From: Glaciozyma antarctica PI12
Lineage: Eukaryota; Basidiomycota; Microbotryomycetes; Kriegeriales; Camptobasidiaceae
Assembly (NCBI GenBank): GCA_002917775.1
Contig: KZ627161.1
Coordinates: forward strand, 700,417 to 764,416
DNA length: 64,000 bases
Direction: 5' to 3'
A program made the translations under genes and the position numbers. Below the pieces are notes generated by a model that saw only the letters and a list, made by a program, of their open reading frames with translations, was not told where the DNA came from and did no database searches. Shown one piece after another: positions 35,626-46,600 of the stretch; within the stretch, counting starts at the first letter, position 1; each line of letters begins with the position of its first letter.

Positions 35626-36433
35626 NNNNNNNNNNNNNNNNNNNNNNNNNNNNNNNNNNNNNNNNNNNNNNNNNNNNNNNNNNNNNNNNNNNNNNNNNNN
35701 NNNNNNNNNNNNNNNNNNNNNNNNNNNNNNNNNNNNNNNNNNNNNNNNNNNNNNNNNNNNNNNNNNNNNNNNNNNNNNNNNNNNNNNNNNNNNNNNNNNN
35801 NNNNNNNNNNNNNNNNNNNNNNNNNNNNNNNNNNNNNNNNNNNNNNNNNNNNNNNNNNNNNNNNNNNNNNNNNNNNNNNNNNNNNNNNNNNNNNNNNNNN
35901 NNNNNNNNNNNNNNNNNNNNNNNNNNNNNNNNNNNNNNNNNNNNNNNNNNNNNNNNNNNNNNNNNNNNNNNNNNNNNNNNNNNNNNNNNNNNNNNNNNNN
36001 NNNNNNNNNNNNNNNNNNNNNNNNNNNNNNNNNNNNNNNNNNNNNNNNNNNNNNNNNNNNNNNNNNNNNNNNNNNNNNNNNNNNNNNNNNNNNNNNNNNN
36101 NNNNNNNNNNNNNNNNNNNNNNNNNNNNNNNNNNNNNNNNNNNNNNNNNNNNNNNNNNNNNNNNNNNNNNNNNNNNNNNNNNNNNNNNNNNNNNNNNNNN
36201 NNNNNNNNNNNNNNNNNNNNNNNNNNNNNNNNNNNNNNNNNNNNNNNNNNNNNNNNNNNNNNNNNNNNNNNNNNNNNNNNNNNNNNNNNNNNNNNNNNNN
36301 NNNNNNNNNNNNNNNNNNNNNNNNNNNNNNNNNNNNNNNNNNNNNNNNNNNNNNNNNNNNNNNNNNNNNNNNNNNNNNNNNNNNNNNNNNNNNNNNNNNN
36401 NNNNNNNNNNNNNNNNNNNNNNNNNNNNNNNNN
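35626..36433. other. Assembly gap (808 N)
   Basis: An unbroken run of 808 N inside the gene-poor stretch. The size is not a round number, so it was probably estimated from read pairs or a map. A repeat that could not be assembled is the usual cause. Confidence 0.98.
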
Positions 36434-37283
36434 CCATTTTGACACAAAACAAACGGAACCGAAGCTCCGCCTCATTCTTCTCCCCGCACCAGCTTGATCT
36501 CGCCTCAATCAGTGAATCTCCCAAACCCATCCAAACCCATCCAAACCCATCCAAAAAATTCACGTAGTCTCTGGCAAGAGGCGGCGTCCACACCAGATCA
36601 ACAGCACCGCTCACCTTCTCACTCTGCTGCGACAGGAACACACAAGGACTTCAATGACCCTCTCAGTCTCGGGGCTTGGTCTCACCTTCCTCAGCTAGTT
36701 AGCTGGTTTCGAAATATTCTCCAAGCACCACAGCGCCGTGAGAAAAGTTGCAGGCCCGGCCGTTTGAAAATCTCAAAATCTCGCACCAACCTTGAAACCG
36801 CACTTCCGCCGCCATCTCTCATAGTTATTTCCCTCAGCTGCACGCAAGGCAGCAGAATTATAAGCGCAGCCCACCTTCCCTACAGAGAAGTATTGAGAGA
36901 ACAACCTACACCCGTCATGATCAAACCCCAGTCACTCCTCGCGGCTCCTTCATTTCTGGCAATCGGTCGGCTCCTGTTCTGACTCACTGCTGCATCAAGT
37001 AACAGGCTAAACTGCTATCTTCTTCTCCAGGATGAGCCACGGCCATGCTAACCCAGCTGCGGCAAGCGAGAGAGCGGCTCCGAGGAGCTCATTCCGCTCC
37101 CACCATCCCAGTCACCCCAGCTTTGCCGTTTCCGACGTCTAAATAAACTTTACCAGGCCATTCATAGCGCTTCAAGCCTCTACATCCAAGGCCTGCCAAA
37201 GTCGTCCTGTCACCGCGGCCTGGCGACGGAGTGCAGACTTCCAGATCCTCCATCTCCTCGCTCCTCGCTCCTCGCTCCTCTCT
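36434..37283. other. Gene-free sequence right of the gap
   Basis: About 850 bp without a supportable gene. Composition is less GC-rich than the gene blocks. It contains a 10-bp tandem repeat (ccaaacccat, 36521-36552, just over three copies) and a ctcctcg-type simple repeat at about 37254-37280. Confidence 0.5.
36521..36552. repeat. 10-bp tandem repeat
   Basis: Three perfect copies of ccaaacccat plus a partial one, next to the assembly gap. Confidence 0.9.
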
Positions 37284-37573
37284 CTAACGAAACGGCTCCT
37301 CCCTCAAGCGAAACGTAGCTTTGGATGAGAGCTGAGATACCGCGACTGTAACGATCTCAGTCACGCTCGTTGCTGCAGTACGCGACATCCCAAGAGCAAA
37401 GACTCTGGCCGCAGAAAAGCGAGCAGCTTCAACAAGGCTCGCAACTTTCGCACAGCAAGCCCTCCGAAGGATTAGATTCCAGACCACGAGAAGAAGTACA
37501 ACGTTCCCGATCCCCGCGAACGTAACTAGTCAGTTCAAGGCCGTTTAGCGACGGCGGAGAGGAACTGACGAGC

Positions 37574-38846
37574 TCAGGACCTGCCAAAAGAGAAGTCGCC
37601 GGCGTACGCGACGACGGCCATCATGCCCGGCGAAACAGCCCTGTAAAGTCTGAGCTTGATTAATGCCGCAGCAGGAACCGAGGTCTCGAAAAGCGGTAGG
37701 AGATGAGTGAGGATGAGTGTCGCTCCCGTCTTCATGTCACGCACGGTGTCTGCGAAGCCGAAACTATCAGCAATCGCGCGGCGCGGGAGCTCGAAAACGC
37801 ACAGGAGAACGATCCTCGAATGCCGTAGGTAACCACGACGCGATGAGAGGTCGTGCGGCCCGTGTAGCTCGAGAAAGGGATCGAGGGACGGGTTCCGCCG
37901 CAATTCGGCCTCAAGGCGTCCCGAATCTCCATCCGTCCTTTGAGAGGCCCGGAAAAGACGACGTAGCCGCCGAGATCACCTGTAGAAGGCCGCGATCAGC
38001 AAGCATTTTGGGTGGAAGCGAGGGGACGCACGGCTGAAGAGTTGCTGTAGGATAGCTCATTAGCTCCGGTCCAGCAAAACGGAGACAAAGCGACGTACCA
38101 TCGTGTGGAGGAAAGTGTTGATGTTGTCGGAAGCCAAGCCCGACACGAGAAAGTACTTCCACTCACTGCGGTCAAAACGGTGAGGAAGAACGCCCTCATC
38201 TCCGAGAAGCGACTCACGATACCCAGGGTTTGCCTGAAGCTGCGTGTACAGAGCCGAGGAACTCGATTCGCTGGCGTGCGGATTGGCGAGCGAGGATGCT
38301 CTTTCGGGGAAGGAAGGAGTTGCTGAGGTCGGGGAGGGGTTCATCAAGGTCGGAGGAGGGGATATCGAGCGCAACAGAGTCGTCCAAGTCGAGGGAGATA
38401 GAGTCGTCGAACTCGGGCACGAGAGAGCCGTCCACTGCGCGCTTCTGCGGGTCGAGTTGACCTGCGAAGGTCCGAGGTCAGATCCGTTTGCTGGCGTGGA
38501 AGCTTGAGACTGACCCCTTGCGTCGAGATGAAGAGAGTGGCAGTCGGAGATTCGAGCGGCTCCACTGAAAGGCAGTTAGCGGCAGCATTCTCGCTGGAGC
38601 GAACTCGGACACACCTGTAGGCACCTTTGCAAAGGAGTTCGCTGCTCTGCCACAAGACGGCGTCGCTGCGCCACCTCAGGGAGTTTCCTTCGACAAGGGA
38701 GCTTGAACTACAAACCTATTCTTCCCGTACTGCAGGGAACGACCCGAGTCGGCAAGCACTGCTTGCCGCTTCGAGAGCGCAGGGGCGGCGCTGGAGCTGG
38801 GGAAGAGAAGCAAGCTCGCGAGGACAATCACAACAAGACGCAGCAT
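37574..38846 (-). CDS. Unrecognised secretory-pathway protein with a 13-nt microexon
   Basis: An apparently intact gene of about 300 aa in nine exons; no family recognised. ATG 38846 opens a signal peptide (MLRLVVIVLASLLLFPSSSAA) followed by APALSKRQ, with a KR that could be a Kex2-type site. Later exons read DAVLWQSSELLCK, VEPLESPTATLFIST, an acidic stretch EFDDSISLDLDDSVALD, EWKYFLVSGLASDNINTF, then the 13-nt exon 38032-38044 giving QLFSR. The last parts are DLGGYVVFSGPLKGRMEIRD, RVVVTYGIRGSFS and TGATLILTHLLPLFETS. One frame is kept through eight consensus introns, which argues for function. The stop used here follows DFSFGRS. The C-terminus is ambiguous: a frame at 37284-37540 encodes a membrane segment (NVVLLLVVWNLIL) and could be a final exon of a type I membrane protein, but I found no phase-correct splice. 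Confidence 0.6.
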
Positions 38847-39314
38847 CGTCGGCGGATGGAGAAGCGCAGAGCAGCAGAGCAGCGAGTACCCAAGGCCCTC
38901 GCCGTGCAAGAAAGATGGAGAGTCCTGCGTCAGCCGCATGGCACTGTGGGCTCGGAGACAGGAACAGAGTGTCGTTGATCCGGGCGCGGCTGACACGAAG
39001 CTCAAGCCTGAACTCCCGCCATCTGCACCGTTTATAATTCAGGAACGAGGAGCAGAGTTCCAGTGCGAGGTACAAGCTGCTCCAGTCACGGGAATTCGGT
39101 TAAACAGCTGCTAGCCAGGTAACGGAATTAAAGTGCTGATTAATCGGAGATTCGCAGCACCCTTCCTGCTGCTCTCTCGACTTCACCACTTCAGCAGAAG
39201 CCTCAGCGACACCTTTAAGCCCATCGGGACAACTTTCCGAAGCACTCCAGCACTTCACCAACGTCCCCGCGAACCTCAACCTCGCCCTTCCCACCCAAGT
39301 CCCCCAGATCAGCA
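38847..39314. promoter_or_regulatory. Divergent intergenic region, secretory protein / DRE2
   Basis: 468 bp separate two divergent starts and should contain both promoters. A short AT-richer patch (taattc, ttaaagtgctgattaat at 39030-39145) sits in the middle, and a pyrimidine-rich leader precedes the DRE2 ATG. No gene is seen. Confidence 0.55.
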
Positions 39315-40457
39315 ATGGCCTCCATCCTCGTCGTTGGATCTCAAGCCGCCGCTGCCGACGGATCTTACCAGGCGCTTGTGACGGAGCTCGGTGGCAAGGG
39401 CAAGGTGGAGATGCAGATGGTGGATCGGATCGTTGATGGAGGTGAGTTCTTGAGCTCCTTTTGCGGTCGGCGGACCTGGCGAGATAAGATGGTCTTCGCT
39501 TCTGGCCTACTGGAGAGGCGCTGGGCCGTTGGAGAGCAGTCCTTCAGCTGCAGAAGAGCTCCAACCGGAAGAACAGCTAGCTAACTTTGCCACTTCGCCA
39601 CCCCAGCTACCGTCCTTGACTCGGCGCAGTACAACCACATCTCCGTCCTCCTCCCCGAGTCCCTCCTCACTCCCGCCCTCGTCATTCTCCTCGAACCCTC
39701 TCTTGCTGCCGGTGGAGCCTTCGAAGTACGCGGCCCCGCCGCCGAAAGCGAGAGCCTCGCCAGCGAATTGCGTCTCGTCGGATTGGCGAACGTCGCCATC
39801 TCCTCCTCAATCGTTCGTCCTCTCCACCGCGTTCCCAAACGAAACACAAGCTTACCGAATCTCCCCTCCAGCTGACTTGCACGAAGCCCACCGTCTCCTC
39901 CCAGCCCCTCTCCCTCAAGCGCCCCGCCTCGGCCCTCGACTCGCCCTCCTCCGCTCTCCCCCTCCGCACCTCCCGCGCCGCCAAAGCCTCCCTCTGGGCC
40001 TTCACGACCTCCGCGTCCGCATCCGGCGCGTCAACACCTACAATCGACGAGTCGACCCTCCTCACCGACGCTGACTTGGAGCGCCCGACGCTCGTTCAGC
40101 GCGAGGACTGCGACGTCAAGAAGACGCGCAAGGCGTGCAAGAACTGCAGTTGCGGACTAAGGGAGATTCTTCTCGACGAGAAGGAGCAGGACGACCTCGT
40201 AGGAGCGGGCTTTGGGGAGAAGAAGAGCGCGGGAGGAGCGACGGGCGCGAAGAAGATTGGGAGCGGAGTCGTGACGAGCTCGTGCGGGAGCTGTTACCTT
40301 GGCGACGCGTTCCGATGTGCGAGCTGCCCGTATTTGGGTGCGTTCTTCATCCTCGCCTACTCGCTGCCGAGTACTGACTCCTCTTTCGCCGACAGGTATG
40401 CCTGCGTTCGCTCCGGGGGAGAAGATCTCGATCGATTCGAGCATGGACGATATCTGA
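39315..40457 (+). CDS. DRE2: Anamorsin/Dre2, cytosolic Fe-S cluster assembly protein
   Basis: About 285 aa in four exons from ATG 39315 to TGA 40455-40457. The N-terminal half is a divergent methyltransferase-like domain ([29 protein letters not shown]), followed by a serine/proline-rich linker. The C-terminal CIAPIN1 region is unmistakable: [16 protein letters not shown] (first cysteine motif, [2Fe-2S]) and [19 protein letters not shown] (CxxC pairs, second cluster). Dre2 accepts electrons from the Tah18 diflavin reductase and feeds the cytosolic iron-sulphur assembly machinery. It also helps make the ribonucleotide reductase cofactor. It is essential in yeast. The first intron (about 39442-39605, 164 nt) is three times the usual size here. 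It is convergent with RIM15, 224 bp between stops. Confidence 0.95.
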
Positions 40458-40681
40458 GCAGGGTCTCTCGCTTGTCCAGAGGCGATCTGTGTAGTTGATG
40501 AACGAAGCCTCGTCCCATTATGCAAAAGATCGAAAAGTGTGGCTGTTTGTACACAATTGATGGGGAGAGGAGAGAGAGTGAGAGGCGTCAAGCGAAAACT
40601 ACCAACAAAGGATACCCTGAACAGAGATAACTAGACACATAAAGAAGGGAGAGAAGGAAGAGAAGGAAGGGGGAGCCAGCT

Positions 40682-43600
40682 CTACGAGGAGCCTCGACGC
40701 TCGTCGCTATCCGCCGAAGCGCGTCGCTCGTCCTGCGTCTTCGCTGCCTTGGTTTGGAAACCCTGGGATGAGAAATCGACGTCAGCGTGTAGTTCGCGTC
40801 GAGACGCTCTCAGGGAAAGAACGTACGAGCTTGCGCAAGACCGCGAGAACTTGCTCCTTGACGACGGGCTTGGGAAGCACGCCGCTGAAGAGCGTTCCGA
40901 CCTCGTCGTCAATGTTGGTACCGTACGAACAGACGGCGACGATCGGGCACGACGATGAAGGGTTCTTGGTCGATTTGATCATTCGCGCGGCCTTCTCTCC
41001 GTCGACTGCATCCCCAAGCGGCGTCAGCAAATCGTCCATCTCGCAGGAGTGAGGGAGAAGGACGCACCCACGCGCATCTGCAGGTCCATCCAGATAACGT
41101 CGAACTTGAAACCTGAAGCTGCGAGGATCGCCTCCGCTCCATCGGGAACGACGACGCACCGACAACCCATCCGCACGAGCATCGTCTCGAGCACCTTGTT
41201 CGAGATCGGGTTGCGACCGGCGATGAGACAGTCGATCGTGTTGGCCCGACTCGGATGCTGAGCGACCGGAGTCGGCAGCGGCTGCGGAGCGACCTGGCTG
41301 GGAATGGCGAGAGGAGGAAGTGGCTCGTGACCTTCGACGGGGGAGGAGAGCAACGAGGTCGGCGGAGTGAGCGTCGAGGTCCGTCGGCGTTCGTGGCGCG
41401 TCCAGCCTTCGGGCATGGCGGGACGGTCGTGCTCCGATAGCGAAAGCGACGCCGTTCGTAACCGCGTCGGGAGCGAGTTGCGACGAGTGTGCTCGCTCGC
41501 ACTTTCGATGGCGCTGATGCTCGCTTGGCGAGGTCGAAAACGCTCGACGGCTGGCGGCTGCTCCGATGGGCGACGAGAGTGGGTGGAGGTGCCGGAGGCT
41601 AAGTGGTTCAAAGGAGCGCTGGAGCGAGAGGGATTGGAGCCGCTGGACGACGTTGAGGGCGAAGAAGGGATGGAAGGAGGCTGCAGAAATACGAGAACGG
41701 TCAGCTCCAGCCTCGCCGAGAAACGCTCAAGACTCTTACGCGAATGTCGACGCTGACAGTGCGAGACTTGGTGGGCTTGCCTGCAAGCGCCATCGACCTA
41801 GCGTGCATGGGAGGAGACTGCTCCGCCGGAATTGCCAAAGGCGGAAGCATCTGCTCGTCCCGCATCTTGCGAATCACGTCGTCGTTCGCAGCCTTGAGGA
41901 CGGGGAGGTTCCGGAAGTTGAAGGTCCCAAAGTCGTCCTGCGGCGCGGGCTCCGAATCTGACCGTTCTCGAGGCGACACGCGAGGAGGAGCGACGAGGAG
42001 AGGTTCCGACGTCGTGTGCGGGCGACTCGGCGTCGGCTTGGGATCGGTCGGAGGGTCCGCTTCGTCGTCGCTAAAGATCTGCGCTGTCGCTCCACGCGGG
42101 TCGAAGTAGTCCGTCGATTCGGGGTCGCTGATCTTGGGAATAAAGTCGACTTCGCCCATGAGAAGGTTGTCCCAGCTGATTCCCTCGAGAAAGGGGTGAG
42201 CCTTGACCTCGGCCGTTCCTCCAGCTCCTAGCCGCCGACTCGCGTCCGAGCAAAGCAGCCGCTCCATAAAGTCGCGAGCGTCGGGCGAGACGTCGATGGC
42301 GTCCTCGTGCCACTCGATTCGTCTCGAGAGGATGTTTGCAAAGACCTTCTCGGGCGTTTCGTCGTGGAACGGAGGAAAGCCGTAGAGGAACCTGAAAGGC
42401 TCGTCAGCGTCTGCGAAAGGGAGAGAAGCCATCGCTGAAACCTACTCGTAACAGATGACTCCAAGTGCCCACTAGTACAACAACGGGGTCAGCGACTTGC
42501 GTGCGAAAAAGAGAAAAAGTGAACGCACCCAGTCGACGCCAGCGTCCATGCCGATTCCGAGAATGCTCTCCGGTGCGAGGTAATCGGGAGTGCCGACAAA
42601 GTGCTTCTGTGGAGAGGTCGTCCCAGTCTGCGTCGGTCGAGGAGCTGATGATGCCCGCGAGGTGTTCGCCGCCTCGACCGCTGCCGCGACGTTCTTCTGC
42701 GATGCGGAGGCGCTCGTCGATCCGGTCGAGCCGCTGTTGGGCGTGTCGAGGGAGAAGCTGTCGGTGATGGCGAGGCTGCCAAAGTAGGACATTTGCGACG
42801 CTCCGAGAGCGTTCGCAGGTGTTGAGGACGGCGAGGACGTGTTCGAGAAGCCTGGCTCCCGCGAAATAGACCGCGCCGAGCTGTCGAGCGCTCGACGGTC
42901 TCGCGAGGCTGGCATCCTAGTTTGGCGACCGAGGAGTCCGATGCGACTGAGTCCAAAGTCGGTAAGCTTGAGGTGCCCTCGGGCGTCGATGAGGAGGTTA
43001 TCGGGCTTGAGGTCGCTGCAGCGAATGTGTGAATCAGCGCAGAAGGAAAGCACGAGAGAAACACCAGCCTACCGATGCACGATCCCAGACGCATGGAGGT
43101 AGTCGAGGCCGACGACGACTTCCGCGATGTACTTGCGCGTCCACTCCTCGGGAAGCTCGCCCATGTTCTTGATGAGAGCCGCGCAATCTCCGCCGTTGAG
43201 ATACTCCATGACGAGGTAGAGGTAGTCCTTGCTCTGGAAGGTGTAGTAGAGCTTGACGACAAAGTCGGACTCGGTCTGGGTCATGAGGATCATCCGCTCC
43301 GCCTTGACGTTCGTGACTTGGTTTTTCGCGATCATGTCGGACTTCTTAAGGACCTTGATGGCGTAGTAGTCGCCCGTCGTAACCTTCTTCGCGAGATAGA
43401 CGGACCCAACTGCGCTCATCGTCAGCAGGGGCAAGGCGAAGAAGACGTGAGGACGCACAGGCTCCCTTGGAGATCGGCTTGAGAATCTTGAAGTCCTTGA
43501 TCGAGGACGCCTTGGTTCGCGACGAAGGGACTCCCGACGGGATGCGTGGCGACATGGTGAGATTCTGGTTCGAGGGGCTGCCGAAAAGGCGGCTAGGCGA

Positions 43601-46600
43601 CGTTGACTCCTCCGGCGAGAGATGGGGCGACATGGTGTCGAGGAGCTGGGAGCTGTACCGCCGAGAGAGTGCCCGAGAGTTCGGCCTGGGTAGCTCAAGG
43701 TTCTCCGAGACCTTGGTCGAATCCTCCGTTAGGATGGGTTGGAGTTGAGGCGAGTCGAAGAGCGCCGAGTCGGTCTCCCATCGCTCCTCGCGAAGGTTAG
43801 AGAGTGCAGCGCTCGCCTTGGCCTCCCACTCCTGGCGGACTTTCTCGGCGTAGAGGATCGTGTTGCGGAGCCGGTTGACGCTGTTGAGCTTAAAGCGGGT
43901 CTGCTCCTCGGTGTCGGTGATGAGTCGAACGAGCGCAGCTTCCTCGGCGACTGGTCGTTGCCATCGCATGACTGCGGCGAGCTTGTTCTCCGACTGCAGA
44001 ATGACGAGCGTAAGTACGAGGGCTGGAAAGAAAAGGCAGCGGCGTACGGTGGGACTGAGCAAGCGTTGCTCTTGAATCGGAACGTCGCCAGTCTCGTCGA
44101 GGACGGAGGGCGTCGAGATGGTGAGGGCGATCTGCGTGATCTCGGCGACCTGGTCCAAGATGCGATGCTGGGTCTTGCGGATCTGGAAAGGCTGAGGTTT
44201 GGGCGAAAGGGGAGAGCGGAGGCCTTCGAGGTAGGAGGGAGGCGTCGGCGTAGGGAGGGGGAGGAGGAGGAGGATGCCTCGGTATTCGGCGGGCGCAGTC
44301 GCGTCGCCAACGTCGAGGGCAGTCGAGATGTCGTCGATGGTGCGAGCGATCTCCTTGAGGCGTTCGTTGCACTCGTTGATGTCGCTTTCGAGGCGGTGCG
44401 TCTCGTTGCACGTCTCGTTGTGCTTTTCGAAGAACCACGCCGGCGTCGGTAGCTCGCAGATCCGGCAGAGGACCGGTTCCGTCGAGAACCGAGTGATGGG
44501 CGCATAAGGCCTCGACGGATCGCTCGCCGACCGCTTGTGGTACTGCTCGAGACCTGGGCGTCCGAGCGACTCGTCCTGAACGTGCCCGTCGATCTCGCTC
44601 GAGTAGGGCGCCGGCCGGATGACCCACATCGTGTGAGACGGGCCGCCGGAGACTCCGTCAAGCATGAGCATGCCCTTGCCCTCCATGACCTCGAACAAGT
44701 CCTCGGGCGCTTCGTCATCGTTCGAGGAGGCGGAGGAGGCGACGCGGAGGCGAAAGCTGACTTCGACGGTATGCGAGTCGTCCGCTTCGAGCTGGCGAGT
44801 CGCTTCCGCGAAGACTGCTGCGTCGTCGGGGTAGAGGAAGTCTGCGATGGGCGTGTCGAGGCAATCGGCGGCGTCCAAGCTGCAGATATCGAAGAGTGAG
44901 CAAGGCTAAGCGAGGGATTGAGAAAGAGAACGCACCCAACGAGCTCCTGCCATGCAGAACTGAGGTACTGGAAGAGCTGACCGTCGAGACTCAACTCCAT
45001 GAGGAGGGTCTGACTCCTGACCTGCTCGACCGCCTGCCTGAGATCCTCGGCATCTCGCTTCGTCGTGTCCTCCGAAACGATCGGCTCGTCTGCGACGAAC
45101 TGAGCGGCTTGGTCGGACTGGACGCCCAGGTCGATTCCGAGGGGAGAGTAGGTCGAGTCGGGAGGAAAGGACGTGCCGAGATCCAACGGCGGAAAGCTCT
45201 CGCCCGTATGCCGAACCTCGGAGGTGTCCTCCGCGTTGGGCTTCGCGACGAAAAGAATAGGCTCGGCGTCCTCCTCGTCCGCGTCGTCGAACGTCCAGAA
45301 CCCCCTCTCCGCCTCCCACCACTCGACGACTCGACTGAGACCCGCGACGGCGAGGAGAAGCTGGACGTACCAGCCCCGACACTGCAGCTCGGGATTCTCG
45401 TCCCACGCCTTGCCGATGAGCTGTACGCGCTGAATGTACTCTGCGCAGCCGCCCACCGTCGATGTGAGCTTCGAGATGGGCGTGTCGAGGATCTCGCTCG
45501 CGACGGTGATGATCTCCTGGAGGAGGACGATGAAGGCCGACTGAGCGAGGTCTCCGGAGTGGGCGGGGTTGGCGCTGGTCGAGCGTGCGGGAGATCGTGA
45601 GCCGGCGGAAGCCTTGTGCGGTGGAAGAGGGGACCTCGAGCGCGAGTTGGACCTCGAGCTGTTGGCCGAGTCGGAGGGGGACTTGGACTGCCGGCCGAAC
45701 GAGTAGGTCGAGAGGTCGGGACGCCTTGCTGCGCTGGTGAGGTGGCGCTTGCGAAGGCTTATGGATTGGCGACGAGGAGATCCCGATCCAGAGCTACCGC
45801 CGACTCGAGCGGAAGTCGAAGGTCTCCTCGAGAGCGGGACGCTGGCGGGGACGAGGCCCTCAGGCGTGCGAGACGCCGGTCGACTCGTTCCTCCGTCCGA
45901 ATCGGTGTGACCTCCCTCCTCTCCTGCGTCGACATCCGCGAGCGCCTCGCTTTCCGAATCGAGGTCGAAGGTGGAGCCGTAGTTGCCGTACGGTCCATAA
46001 GGTCCGTCGACGTCGCCGACGAGATCTCCAAAGTGCCCTCCCTCAAAGTCCGAAGCGACGGGACCCTCCGACTCCTTGTGCAGCTCGAGCTCGACGTGCG
46101 CCGTGATTCCGAGGATGATCTTCTTGAGCTCCTTGTCGCAGTTCTCCTTCGCCGTCGTGAGCCGAAGCTTGATGTGCTGGTGAACGGTGTGCATCGAGAA
46201 GGCCGACGCATTTTTGGCGTCCGCGTCGACGACTGCCTGCGACTTGGACTTGCTGAGAGATCGCTGAGCGGTGGAGGCGGTGGGAACGGGCGCGGGAGTT
46301 CGATCCCACATCGGCGAATGCCCTGGCGTGAGCCACGACGTCGACGACGACTGATTGCGCGCGTGCTTGGTCATGCTCGGTGGGGCTGCGGAGATCGACG
46401 AGGGAGGAAGGGGAGGAGAGAAGAAGGACGAGTCCGGGTTTGACGCCGACGCCGACGAGTCGGTGAACTGGGAGGACGCCGTGCGAGGGTGAACTGGAGG
46501 GCGAGTCTCTTGAGGAGGGGCGGGGGACTTCTGCTGCGTCAAAGCGCTGAAGGAGGGGCCGAGATTGAGGGAGAGGTGAGGGTTCCGCCACCTCGAGTCC

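Noticed and set aside
35352-36641. Several long frames spanning the N gap
   Set aside because: They are open only because N is read as any codon; the flanking sequence shows no coding features.
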